From: JAEZBP01 sp963832725
Lineage (GTDB): Bacteria > Myxococcota_A > Polyangia > Polyangiales > Sandaracinaceae
DNA length: 64,000 nucleotides
Reading direction: 5' to 3'
Assembly: GCA_963832725.1 (NCBI GenBank)
Contig: CAWHVG010000001.1
Span: 1-64,000 of the forward strand
The position numbers and the translations under genes were made by a program. The notes beneath the pieces were generated by a model. That model saw nothing but the letters and a program-made list of their open reading frames with translations, ran no database searches and was not told the origin of the DNA. Shown here one piece after another: positions 34,703 to 43,249 of this stretch (within the stretch, counting starts at the first letter, position 1; each line of letters begins with the position of its first letter).

Positions 34703-36134
34703 ATGCTTCCAGTGTCATCAGACACACTCGCGTGGATCGCGGGTGAGCTCGCGTTGGGGTTGCTCGAGGACGGCGACCAGGGCGAGGTACGCGCGGTCGT
34801 CGGCACCGTCCCCGAGTCGGGACTGTCTCTGGAAGCGGCCGCGGCCCGCCTGGCCGGCCGGAACGAGGACGATCCAGAGCTCGCCGATCTGATCGCCAAC
34901 GCGCGGAAGGGCCTCGCGGGGACGCTGGACGTCGAGGGCGAGCTGCCGGCGCGCATCTTCGCGTGGAGCGAGTCACCCGACCGCGCCCGGGTGCTCTTCG
35001 CGCCTCGCCCCGAAGCGGTGGCCCGCCGCGCCGCCGCCGCCGACATGGCCGCCGGCGTGACCCACGAGGTGGCCAACGCGCTGACGGCGATCGCCGGATG
35101 GACCCGGATGGCCGCGAGCGGCGGCCCGCTGCCGGAGCGCACGCGGCACGCCCTCGACATCGTGCAGCGAAGCGCCCGCGAGGCCCTCGGGAGCGCTCGC
35201 GGACTGCTCTCGACGATGCGGGACGCCGATGATCGGACGATCGCGGCCAGCCCTCCGGACCGGACGGAACGTGCCGCAGGTGGTCAGCGAGGTGATCGAC
35301 ACCCTGCGGCCCGAGTTGGCCGAGGCGGGCATCACGCTGCACACGGAGCTGGCCGAGATCGCGTGGGGCACGACTCCCTCGCCGGCCCTGCGACTCATCG
35401 TGAGCAACCTCGTACGCAACGCGTTCGAGGCGCTGAGCCGCGGCGGCCGCATCACGCTGGGGGTGCAGAGCCACGGCGACCGGATCTGCCTCACCATCGC
35501 CGACGACGGCCCGGGCATGAGCGGCCAGACGCTCGCGCACGCGTTCGACCGCTACTTCACGACCAAGGCGAATGGGACCGGTCTCGGCTTGGCGCTCGTC
35601 CGCGACACGGTGAACGAGGCCGGCGGTCGGCTGGAGGTCGAGAGTCGGCGCGGAGTCGGGACCCGCTTCGATGTCTGGCTGCCCGCGACCGGCCGGGCGG
35701 CCCTCAGTATGCGGCCGCCCCGGGTGACGACCCTCCACAGCGGCGTGCACACGCGACCCGAGCTCGTGGACTGTGCGGTGCTGGTGGTGGACGACGACGA
35801 AGCGATGCGATCGCTGGTCCGGACCGCCCTCGAGCTCCGAGGCGCCCGGGTCCGGACGGCGGCGGGGATGCACGAGGCGCTCGCAGGCGAGGACACCTTC
35901 ACGCTGGCGCTCGTCGACCTCTCGCTGGGCGAACATCGGGGTGACGAGGTGTTGCGTCTGCTGCGACGGGAGGGCCGCGTGGAGCGCGCGATCCTGCTGA
36001 CCGGATCGCCGGACGCCCAGCTCGACAGCGACGGATCGCCGGACGCCGTGCTGCGCAAGCCCTTCGAGCTCGAGGAGCTGAGCCGCGTGATCGACGTCGT
36101 GCTCGGCGAGCCCGCGCGCGCCGCCAAGGCTTGA
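34703..36134 (+). CDS. Hybrid sensor histidine kinase with C-terminal receiver domain, one frameshift
   Basis: ATG 34703 begins an N-terminal segment of about 110 residues of unknown fold (DTLAWIAGELALGLLEDGDQ), then the histidine box THEVANALTAIAGWTRMA. Removing one G at 35266-35267 joins DRTIAASPPDRT to NVPQVVSEVIDTLRPELAEA and the catalytic domain (IVSNLVRNAFEAL, IADDGPGMSG, GTGLGLALVRD). A receiver domain follows: LVVDDDEAMRSLV, the phospho-acceptor Asp in LALVDLSLGEH, ILLTGSPD and the Lys in VLRKPFELEEL. No membrane helix is seen, so it should be cytosolic. It is divergent from the Cys-rich lipoprotein and upstream of the sigma-54 activators, suggesting one signalling cluster. The frameshift falls between the phospho-His and ATP-binding domains and would inactivate it if real. 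Confidence 0.82.
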
Positions 36135-36298
36135 AGCGGCTCGCGCCCGAACTCAGCGGCGCACGATCCGACGAGCACGGTGGCGCGTCGAGCCGGGGCG
36201 ACCGGGCGAGCCTCGAAGCGGTCCGGCGACGAGCTCAGCGGCCTGCCGCGCGCGATCCGATCAGCACCGCGCCGGCCCGCGCGTCGAGCCCCGGCGCG
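36133..36298. repeat. Degenerate direct duplication at the 3' end of a lipoprotein gene
   Basis: The segment from gaagcggctcgcgcccgaac (36133) onward can be aligned, with small indels, to the one from gaagcggtccggcgacgagc (36215). Shared blocks are ctcagcggc, cgatccgac/cgatccgat, cagcac/gagcac and gcgcgtcgagcc. The second copy contains the last codons of the minus-strand lipoprotein; the first lies beyond its stop. Confidence 0.55.
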
Positions 36299-36735
36299 AG
36301 GACGAGCCCGAACGAGCCGCTCCACCGCGGGCAGACCTCGTCCAGCCACCCGCCCTCGGCCGCGCCCGCGACCCGATGACCGTGCTCATCCTCCAGCGTG
36401 GCTTCGACGGCACCGTCGGCGCCGACCCAGATCCGATAGCAGCGACCGCCCTCCAGCACGAGGTGCACGCGCGTCTCTCCGTCGAGCGGCGTCCGCTGCT
36501 CAGCCAGCAGCGTCCCTCCCAGCCGAGACCGCGCTCGCCCCGCGCGGAGGTCGAGTGGCTCGGGGGGCGGCGCGGGCTCCTCGACGGGCCCGATCACCAC
36601 CACCCGGGGCCGGCCCCGAGGACGAGGCGCACCGCCGCACGCGGCCAGCGCCAGACAGGCCGGAGCGAGGAGCGCGAGACAGGGCCGGACCGGCCACCCA
36701 CTCCCGCGTGCACGCCGAAGAGCGCTTTCACCCAT
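36235..36735 (-). CDS. Small lipoprotein, unknown function
   Basis: A 166-residue protein from ATG 36735: basic n-region, hydrophobic PCLALLAPACLALAACGG with lipobox Cys, a Pro-rich linker (PVEEPAPPPEPLDLR), and a beta-rich domain of about 100 residues (TLLAEQRTPLDGETRVHLVL, CYRIWVGADGAVEATLEDEH, SGSFGLVLAPGLDARAGAVL). Two Cys (GRCYRIW and DEVCPRW) could pair. The domain is reminiscent of small beta-sandwich secreted domains but no family was recognised. It is convergent with the hybrid kinase and divergent from the FHA activator. Confidence 0.65.
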   Translation of the reverse strand: MGESALRRARGSGWPVRPCLALLAPACLALAACGGAPRPRGRPRVVVIGPVEEPAPPPEPLDLRAGRARSRLGGTLLAEQRTPLDGETRVHLVLEGGRCYRIWVGADGAVEATLEDEHGHRVAGAAEGGWLDEVCPRWSGSFGLVLAPGLDARAGAVLIGSRAAGR

Positions 36736-36958
36736 ACGATGGAGCCCGGCGGCGAGTGTAGGGGAAGATGTTGCGCGTCCGGCCCGCGAACCGACCGACG
36801 ACCCGCGATCCGAGGGCGCGAGAACGGCCCTCACGCCGCAGCAACGCGCGGAGCACCAGACCCGATGGACGGAGAGCGCGGCTTCCGCTTCGGGTAGACG
36901 CGCGACCGGCTCGCGCCGTAGTGTTGACGCCCGAGCGGGGGCTCGGGGGACCTTCACG

Positions 36959-38362
36959 ATGAGCAACGGCCAGGACGGTTGGACCACGGCGTCGATCGAG
37001 GCGATGCCGGCCCTCGACGCGTCGTGCGACCCCACGCCGGGCTTCGTGCTGATCTACTCCCGCCTGCACGCGCAGCTGCCCGCGGCCGTGCCCTTCGCAG
37101 CGGAGATCACCACCTTCGGCCGTGAACCGGACAACACGCTCTGCATCCCCGAGGCGGCCGTCTCGCGCTACCACGGGCGAGTCGAGCGGCGCCCCGATGG
37201 CTGCTGGCTGATCGACAACGGATCCACGAACGGCATCCTGCTGGGCGGCACCCGCGTGAGCGCGGCCCGCCTCACCGATCACGACGTCGTCCGCATCGGC
37301 GATAGCCTCTTCCGTTTCGCGTCGTCGGCCATCTACGGCTACGGCGCCTACCGGATCGACGGTACGGTCGTCGAAGCGGCCCGACAGGTCCGGCACGGGA
37401 TCCGAGGCTGCCCGCTCGTCGGGGGCTTCCAAATCGATCAGCTCCTCGAGCGAGTCGAGAAGGTCGCCCGCACCCAGCTCTCGGTGGTGGTCACGGGCGA
37501 GAGCGGTACCGGCAAGGAGCTGGTCGCGCGCACGGTCCATCAGGCCTCGGGCCGCCCCGGTCCCTTTCAGGCCATCAATTGCGCGGCGCTCCCGGCGAAT
37601 CTGATCGAGAGCGAGCTCTTCGGCTACCGGCGAGGCGCGTTCACCGGCGCCTCGCACGACAAGCCGGGGCTCGTCCGCGCCGCCCACACCGGCACGCTCT
37701 TCCTGGACGAGATCGGCGACATGCCGCTCGAGGCGCAGGCCAAGCTGCTGCGGGTGCTGCAGGAGCGCCAGGTACTGCCCCTCGGCTCGACGACGCCGGA
37801 GCCGGTCGACGTGCGCGTCGTCTGCGCCACGCACCGCAAGCTCGAGGAGCTGGTGGCGCAAGAGAGGTTCCGCGGCGATCTTCTGGCGCGCCTGCGGGAG
37901 TTCACGGCGCATCTGCCACCGTTGCGCGATCGCAGGGAGGATCTCCACCCCCTGACCCGCGCTTTCTTGGCCAAGTCCGGCCGCGCCGACGCTCGCCTCT
38001 CGCTTCCCTACATGGTCGGCATCGCGCACTACACGTGGCCCTACAACGTGCGCGAGCTCGAAAGCGCGGTGCGGCTCTCCGTCGCCCTGGCGGCAGGCGC
38101 GCCCGAGCTGGATCTGACGCACCTGCCCGAGCCGGTCCGAGAAGCGCTGCGTGACCACGGCGTCAAGCACGCCCCGCCCGCCTCGATGCCGCCCGCCGAG
38201 CCTCCCTCCCGGGGCGCGCCCAGCGAGGCCACTCTGCGCGAGCTGCTGCACCGTCACGCCGGCAACATCGCGGCGGTGGGCCGCGAGCTGGGCAAGGAGC
38301 GGATGCAGATCCACCGCTGGCTCAAGCGTTACGACATCGACGTCGAGCAGTATCGAATGTGA
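36959..38362 (+). CDS. FHA-domain sigma-54-dependent transcriptional activator
   Basis: A 467-residue enhancer-binding protein. Residues about 45-105 are an FHA domain (ITTFGREPDNTLCIPEAAVS, then RYHGRVERRP and DNGSTNGILLGG) in place of a receiver. The AAA+ domain has Walker A TGESGTGKELVA, the sigma-54 loop RRGAFTGASHD, Walker B GTLFLDEIGDM and WPYNVRELESAVRLS. The C-terminus (TLRELLHRHAGNIAAVGREL) is a Fis-type helix-turn-helix. It should respond to a threonine kinase by FHA binding and then activate sigma-54 promoters. The GAFTGA loop is intact. A sigma-54-like promoter lies just after its stop, before the next activator gene, making that gene a plausible target. Confidence 0.95.
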   Translation: MSNGQDGWTTASIEAMPALDASCDPTPGFVLIYSRLHAQLPAAVPFAAEITTFGREPDNTLCIPEAAVSRYHGRVERRPDGCWLIDNGSTNGILLGGTRVSAARLTDHDVVRIGDSLFRFASSAIYGYGAYRIDGTVVEAARQVRHGIRGCPLVGGFQIDQLLERVEKVARTQLSVVVTGESGTGKELVARTVHQASGRPGPFQAINCAALPANLIESELFGYRRGAFTGASHDKPGLVRAAHTGTLFLDEIGDMPLEAQAKLLRVLQERQVLPLGSTTPEPVDVRVVCATHRKLEELVAQERFRGDLLARLREFTAHLPPLRDRREDLHPLTRAFLAKSGRADARLSLPYMVGIAHYTWPYNVRELESAVRLSVALAAGAPELDLTHLPEPVREALRDHGVKHAPPASMPPAEPPSRGAPSEATLRELLHRHAGNIAAVGRELGKERMQIHRWLKRYDIDVEQYRM

Positions 38363-38529
38363 TCGATGTCCGTGCGCAGGCGCACGACCGTCAACCTTCG
38401 CACGCCCTCCGCGGCTTCGTGACCAGGTGACCCGACAGGGCGCTGACGGCCTCTCGTCGCCCTTCGCGCGAGGGTCCGCAAGCCCCCGATTCGACACCGA
38501 CTTTCGCGTCCGGCAAGGAGCTCGCGGTC

Positions 38530-38545
38530 GGGTACGCGGGTTGCA
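38530..38545 (+). promoter_or_regulatory. Sigma-54-type promoter upstream of the ATPase-TPR activator
   Basis: GGGTAC (38530-38535), five bases, then TTGCA (38541-38545) fit the -24/-12 consensus TGGCAC-N5-TTGCW, with the GG and GC separated by ten bases. The predicted start near 38556 leaves about 35 bases to ATG 38590. Sequence-only call, strengthened by the sigma-54 activator encoded immediately upstream. Confidence 0.6.
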
Positions 38546-38589
38546 TGATGCGCCGCGACCGTTCCCGCCTCGGCCGGGAGGAATCATCC

Positions 38590-41500
38590 ATGCGACCGCT
38601 TGAACCCCTTCAGAACGACCTCTACCTTGGCTCGACTGGTGGGCGGCGTGCATTGGATGACGTGCTGCCCGGAGCCCAACGAATGCAGCACGAACCCGCC
38701 TCGAGCGCCCCTTCGCGTGCGCTCACACCCACGAGGACGTCCCCCGACCCGCTCTGCGCGGGCCGCGAAGCCGAGCTGGCGCGCCTCACCTCTCTCTACC
38801 GCGACACTCAGCGCGGCGACCCGACGGGGACCCGACTCGTGCTCCTCGAGGGCCCGAGCGGCATCGGGAAGACCCGGGTGCTGGCCGAGCTCCGCAGCCG
38901 CATTCGCCTCCAGGGCGGCGTGGTGCTGGACGGCCGCTGCGAGCCGGGGCGCGCGTTCGGCCCCTTCGCCGAGATCGTCGACCGCGCGCTCCGCTTCCTC
39001 GACGAGGTCGGCGTGGCCCCGGAGGCGGACCTGAGCGGACTCGCGTGCAGCAGCGGCTGCCATCGACTCTGGCATCAGCACGGCGCGCAGTCCGACGACG
39101 AGGTCCTCACGAACGACGGGCTCTCCGGCGCGACGCGCGAGACGGCCGTCTTCGAGAAGCGCCTGCGCTTCTTCGACGCGGTGGCCGCGCTCCTGCGCGA
39201 CGTGGCCCGCGTCCGCGCGCCGCTCGTCGTGCTCGACCACCTGGAGAAGGCCGACCGCGGAACGCTGGATCTACTGGCGTTCCTGCTCGACGGCGCCGGC
39301 GTGATCCCGGGCCGCGAGGAAGGGCTGCGCGCCCTCTTCGCCGGCAGCATCCGCCTGGAACGGGGCCTCGACCTGCCAGCCCACGTCGCCGACATGCGCG
39401 CGCACGAGCGCGCAGACCGCGTGGAGATCGGCACGCTGGACCTCGAGGGCGTGCGCGCGTATCTCTCGTCGCAGCGGGCGCTGGCGCGCATCCTGGAACG
39501 GACCGGCGGGCTGCCCGACGCGATCGACCTGCTCCTCGAGGGGCGTCCCATGACGCCGGCCGAGCGGCTCGCGCATCGCATCGACGTGCTGCCGCCCTTG
39601 GCCCGAGCGCTGGTCGAGGCGCTGGCAGTGCTGGGGCGACCGGCGGAGCTGGACGAGCTCGCCCGGGTGGCCGGCGTGGAGCCGAGCAGCGCCGACCGGG
39701 CGACCTTGGCGAGCGCCGACCTGCTCAGCCGCAGCATCCTCGATGGACGGCTGCTCTTCTGCTTCGACCGGGACACCGACGCCGAGCGTTGCTACCAGCT
39801 CCTCTCGCCGGCCCGACAGCGCGAGCTGCACGCCCGCTGCGTAGACGTTTGCGCCGACTCGGTGGATCTGCAGGAGTCGGTACGCCACGCCCTGGCGGCA
39901 GACGACCCGGCGCGCGCGACCGATCTGGCCGTCGTGGCGGCCGCGTCCCTGTCCGCTCGCCACGCGCACGGGGAGGCGGCCGCGCTGCTCGAGTCCTTCC
40001 TGGAGACGGTCGGCGCGGCGCCAGCGGCGATCCGAGAGCTCTTGGCCGACCTCTACCGGGTCACCGGCGAGTATCGCCGGGCGCTGGTCCACGCTCGCTC
40101 GGTGCTGACCGACTCGCCCGCCGATCCGGTCGCGGCGCACCGCGTCGGGCAACTGCTGACCGTGGCAGGCGAGCACGAGGAGGCGGCCGAGGTCCTCTCG
40201 CGAGCACAGGCGATCGCGGAAGCTTCGGGCGACGCCGCGGTGCTCGCCGAGGTGGTCTCGCAGCTGGCGGAGCTGCACTACCAGCGCGCGGATTACGACG
40301 AGGCCGCGCGCTGCGCGACGCGCGCGCTCGGAGCCGCCGAGACCGCGGGCGACCTGGTCATCGAGATTCAGGCGGGCAACACGCTCGGAAAGCTCGCGCT
40401 CGCGCAGAAAGACCCGCAGGCGGCGACCGGGATCTTCGAGCAGAATCGGGACAAGGCGGCCGCCGCCGGGCTCGGGCACCAAGAGGCGCAGGCGCACACC
40501 AACCTCGGCGTCGCCATGCTCCTGGCCCGCGATCTCGAGGGCGCCGAGCATGCGTGCCTCAAAGCGATCGACGTCGCGACGCGGGCCAGCGACACCCGCG
40601 ACCGCGCCATCGCCACCGAGAACCTCGCCGTCCTGGCCCACCTCAACCGCGACTATCGGCGAGCGCTCTCGTACTACCACCAGGCGGTCGCGCTCCTGAA
40701 GCGGCTGGGAAACCGCGCCATGCTCGCGCGCGTCGCCCACAACCTCGGCGAGCTCTACGCGAGCCTCGGCGACCACGCCCGCGCCCGGATGCTCTCGCAG
40801 TTCGCGCGGCGGATCGGCGGTCAGGGGCTTCCGTCGCAGGTGGTCGGCGAGGGACTGCTCCTCGGTGGCCGCGTCGAGGCGGCCGAGGGGAACATCACGG
40901 CGGCCCGCGACGCGTTCGTCCGAGCGCGCACCATCTTCGATGAGCTGGGCTCGCTCCGCTCGGTGGAGGCGGCGCTCGAGCTCGCCAAGATCGCGCTCTA
41001 CGACGGCGACGTGGCGGGAGCGCGCGCGATCCTCTCCAACCTCCCGGTCGAGCTCCCGGCGAAGCACCAGACGGACCTGGCGCTGGTCTCCGCGGACCTC
41101 GAGCGCGCGGCAGGCGGAGACACCCGCGCGGCGGCCCGGCGCGCGGTCGAGCTGGCCGACACCTGCAACGATCCCGAGCGACTGCTCTCGGCGCTGGTGC
41201 GACACGCGCGTGCGCTCGGCGACGCGGGCGAGGTCGGACTGGCGACGCGGGTGCTGGAGCGGGCGCAGAAGATCGAAGAGGAGCTCACCGATCGGGTTCC
41301 GGAGGAATCGCGCGCGGCCTGGGCCGAGCGACCGCAGCGCACCGAGCTGACGCGCATGGCCGGCTCGTTGGCCTCCGCCTGGACGCGAACGCGCCACGAG
41401 TCGGTCCCGCCGCCGCGGTCCCTCACCGGGACGCCCCCGCGGCCGGCAGCCAGCGGCGCCGAGCCCAGCGCGAAGCTCGCCGCCTGGCGCAGCAAGTACC

Positions 41501-43038
41501 CGAACCTCGTCGGCAACTCGAGCGCCCTGGCCGGCGTGTTCGGCGTGCTCGACAAAGTGAGCGGCGCCGACGCGATCGTGCTGATCCGTGGCGAGAGCGG
41601 CACCGGCAAGGAGCTCATCGCCGAGGCGATCCACCGCAACTCGCCGCGCCGGAACAAGCCGCTGGTCAAGGTGAACTGCGCGGCGCTGGTGGAGACGCTC
41701 CTCTTGAGCGAGCTCTTCGGCCACGAGCGAGGGGCGTTCACGGGCGCCAGCGCCCGGAAGAAGGGCCGCTTCGAGCTGGCCGAAGGCGGGACGATCTTCC
41801 TCGACGAGATTGGCGACATCTCGCCCAAGACGCAGGTGGCGCTGCTGCGCGTCCTGCAGGAGCGCGAGTTCGATCGCGTCGGCGGCACGCAGCCCATCCG
41901 CGTCGACGTGCGCATCATCGCCGCGACCCACCGCGACCTCGAGCAGATGGTGCGCGACGGGAGCTTCCGCGAGGACCTCTACTACCGCCTCCGCGGCGTG
42001 ACAGTGGAGATGCCGCCCTTGCGCGGGCGGCTGCGGGACCTCCCTGTGCTGGCCGAGCACCTCCTCGCGCGCATCGCGGGGGAGCGTGGAGAGCCGATGA
42101 AGCGGATGAGCCCCGACGCCGTCGCATGCCTGTCGCGCCACCGCTGGCCCGGGAACGTGCGCGAGCTGGAGAACGTGCTGCGCTCGGCCACGCTCTTCGC
42201 CGACGGAGCCACGCTCTTGCCGGAAGACTTCGCTGCGTTCGCGGAGGCGTTCGTGCCACCGGACGGCGCCGTCCCCTTCGAGCACGCGGCCCCTACGGCG
42301 CCAGGCGCCGAGGCGCGGCCGCTCGAGAGCATGCTCTACGAGCGCGTCCGCGACGGCGAGACCTCGCTGCTCGAGATGAAAAAGCTGATGGAGCGCGAGT
42401 GCATCGTCCGCGCGCTCGACGAGACCGAAGGCAACATCACCCGGGCGGCGACGCTGCTCGGCATGAAACGGCCGCGCCTCTCCCAGTTGGTGAAGCAATA
42501 CGGGCTGAAGGCGGAGGACTCGATCCATGCGTCACATCCAACGCGCATTCTTCATCGCTGCGATCCTCCTCACCGGCTGCGTGGGCGCGCCGCCGGTCAG
42601 CGGCTCCCAGAGCTCCGATCTCGTCGAGACGCGGTCCGACTCCCGCCCGCTGGCCCGGCTCGACACGAGCACCGACTGGGAGGCCGCGCCCGCCGGATGC
42701 GAAGGGCGCCTCGCCACCCCCGGCCTCACGTTCCGCGTCGCGTCGGCCCAAGACGGATTGGTCGCCGCGGTCGACGACCAGGGCAACATCGTCTGCGTCG
42801 ACACCGTCGAGGCGGTGCAGAGCGAGCTCGACGCGCAGGGCCACAGCGACGAGGCCGACGCGCTCGGCGACCGCTTCGTGCTCGCGGAGCGCGTCGAGAT
42901 CGCGGCCAGCGTGACCGTCCTGAACGCTGGCGAGCCGACGCCGCAGCCGAACTGCGGGCCGGTCCTGCAGACCTACCACGAGGATCCGACACCGCAGCCC
43001 AACATCGATCCCCGCTCGCCCCACTGAATCCGCGGTGA
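38590..43038 (+). CDS. STAND-like ATPase/TPR - sigma-54 activator fusion
   Basis: ATG 38590 was chosen because GGGAGGA at 38576-38582 lies seven bases upstream. Residues about 55-430 are an AAA-type ATPase of the signal-transducing kind (Walker A LLEGPSGIGKTRVLAEL; Walker B-like LVVLDHLEK). Residues about 430-930 are helical TPR repeats (AAEVLSRAQAIAEASGDAAV, HNLGELYASLGDHARARMLS). A sigma-54 activation domain follows, with GESGTGKELIAEAIH, ERGAFTGASARKKG, GTIFLDEIGDI and RWPGNVRELENVL, then a Fis-type helix-turn-helix (GNITRAATLLGMKRPRLSQL) near residue 1300. It should sense a ligand through ATPase/TPR and act at sigma-54 promoters. No stop follows the conserved end near 42526; the frame stays open through the next gene with an Arg/Pro-rich, shadow-like sequence, so a lost stop is likely. 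Confidence 0.85.
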   Translation: MRPLEPLQNDLYLGSTGGRRALDDVLPGAQRMQHEPASSAPSRALTPTRTSPDPLCAGREAELARLTSLYRDTQRGDPTGTRLVLLEGPSGIGKTRVLAELRSRIRLQGGVVLDGRCEPGRAFGPFAEIVDRALRFLDEVGVAPEADLSGLACSSGCHRLWHQHGAQSDDEVLTNDGLSGATRETAVFEKRLRFFDAVAALLRDVARVRAPLVVLDHLEKADRGTLDLLAFLLDGAGVIPGREEGLRALFAGSIRLERGLDLPAHVADMRAHERADRVEIGTLDLEGVRAYLSSQRALARILERTGGLPDAIDLLLEGRPMTPAERLAHRIDVLPPLARALVEALAVLGRPAELDELARVAGVEPSSADRATLASADLLSRSILDGRLLFCFDRDTDAERCYQLLSPARQRELHARCVDVCADSVDLQESVRHALAADDPARATDLAVVAAASLSARHAHGEAAALLESFLETVGAAPAAIRELLADLYRVTGEYRRALVHARSVLTDSPADPVAAHRVGQLLTVAGEHEEAAEVLSRAQAIAEASGDAAVLAEVVSQLAELHYQRADYDEAARCATRALGAAETAGDLVIEIQAGNTLGKLALAQKDPQAATGIFEQNRDKAAAAGLGHQEAQAHTNLGVAMLLARDLEGAEHACLKAIDVATRASDTRDRAIATENLAVLAHLNRDYRRALSYYHQAVALLKRLGNRAMLARVAHNLGELYASLGDHARARMLSQFARRIGGQGLPSQVVGEGLLLGGRVEAAEGNITAARDAFVRARTIFDELGSLRSVEAALELAKIALYDGDVAGARAILSNLPVELPAKHQTDLALVSADLERAAGGDTRAAARRAVELADTCNDPERLLSALVRHARALGDAGEVGLATRVLERAQKIEEELTDRVPEESRAAWAERPQRTELTRMAGSLASAWTRTRHESVPPPRSLTGTPPRPAASGAEPSAKLAAWRSKYPNLVGNSSALAGVFGVLDKVSGADAIVLIRGESGTGKELIAEAIHRNSPRRNKPLVKVNCAALVETLLLSELFGHERGAFTGASARKKGRFELAEGGTIFLDEIGDISPKTQVALLRVLQEREFDRVGGTQPIRVDVRIIAATHRDLEQMVRDGSFREDLYYRLRGVTVEMPPLRGRLRDLPVLAEHLLARIAGERGEPMKRMSPDAVACLSRHRWPGNVRELENVLRSATLFADGATLLPEDFAAFAEAFVPPDGAVPFEHAAPTAPGAEARPLESMLYERVRDGETSLLEMKKLMERECIVRALDETEGNITRAATLLGMKRPRLSQLVKQYGLKAEDSIHASHPTRILHRCDPPHRLRGRAAGQRLPELRSRRDAVRLPPAGPARHEHRLGGRARRMRRAPRHPRPHVPRRVGPRRIGRRGRRPGQHRLRRHRRGGAERARRAGPQRRGRRARRPLRARGARRDRGQRDRPERWRADAAAELRAGPADLPRGSDTAAQHRSPLAPLNPR
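42527..43027 (+). CDS. Small secreted lipoprotein downstream of the activator
   Basis: A 166-residue lipoprotein from ATG 42527: signal FFIAAILLTGCVGAPP with lipobox Cys near residue 18, then a globular part (CEGRLATPGLTFRVASAQDG, LVAAVDDQGNIVCVDTVEAV, QSELDAQGHSDEADALGDRF) and a tail with TPQPN repeated (EPTPQPNCGPVL, EDPTPQPNIDP). GGAGGA at 42513-42518 lies eight bases upstream of the start, so it is well placed for translation inside the end of the activator gene. The whole gene lies within the open 3' extension of that gene in another frame. I do not recognise the family; co-regulation with the activator is inferred from position. Confidence 0.75.
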   Translation: MRHIQRAFFIAAILLTGCVGAPPVSGSQSSDLVETRSDSRPLARLDTSTDWEAAPAGCEGRLATPGLTFRVASAQDGLVAAVDDQGNIVCVDTVEAVQSELDAQGHSDEADALGDRFVLAERVEIAASVTVLNAGEPTPQPNCGPVLQTYHEDPTPQPNIDPRSPH

Positions 43039-43249
43039 GTTTCGGACACCGACGCGCAATCGGCCGCTGATCGAAGGACGACGGCGAGGCGATGCCAACG
43101 CCGCGGTGGACCACGGAGAGGTGCGTGGATCGGGGCGCGCTCGCGCCCGCGTTGGGCTCGATTCCCCGCGACGAAGGCCACGCGACAGGTGGGCAGGACA
43201 TGAGCCGCCGCTGTGAGCCGCCGGCTGAGCCTGTTAAGCTGCCCGAGAC

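Noticed and set aside
38545..38589. Upstream ATG giving an extra 15 residues to the ATPase-TPR activator
   Set aside because: ATG 38545 overlaps the predicted -12 element and lies upstream of the predicted transcription start. ATG 38590 has a good GGGAGGA site.
39271..42528. 1085-residue minus-strand open frame opposite the sigma-54 activator
   Set aside because: It mirrors the activator's coding sequence and shows no domain; a shadow frame at high GC.
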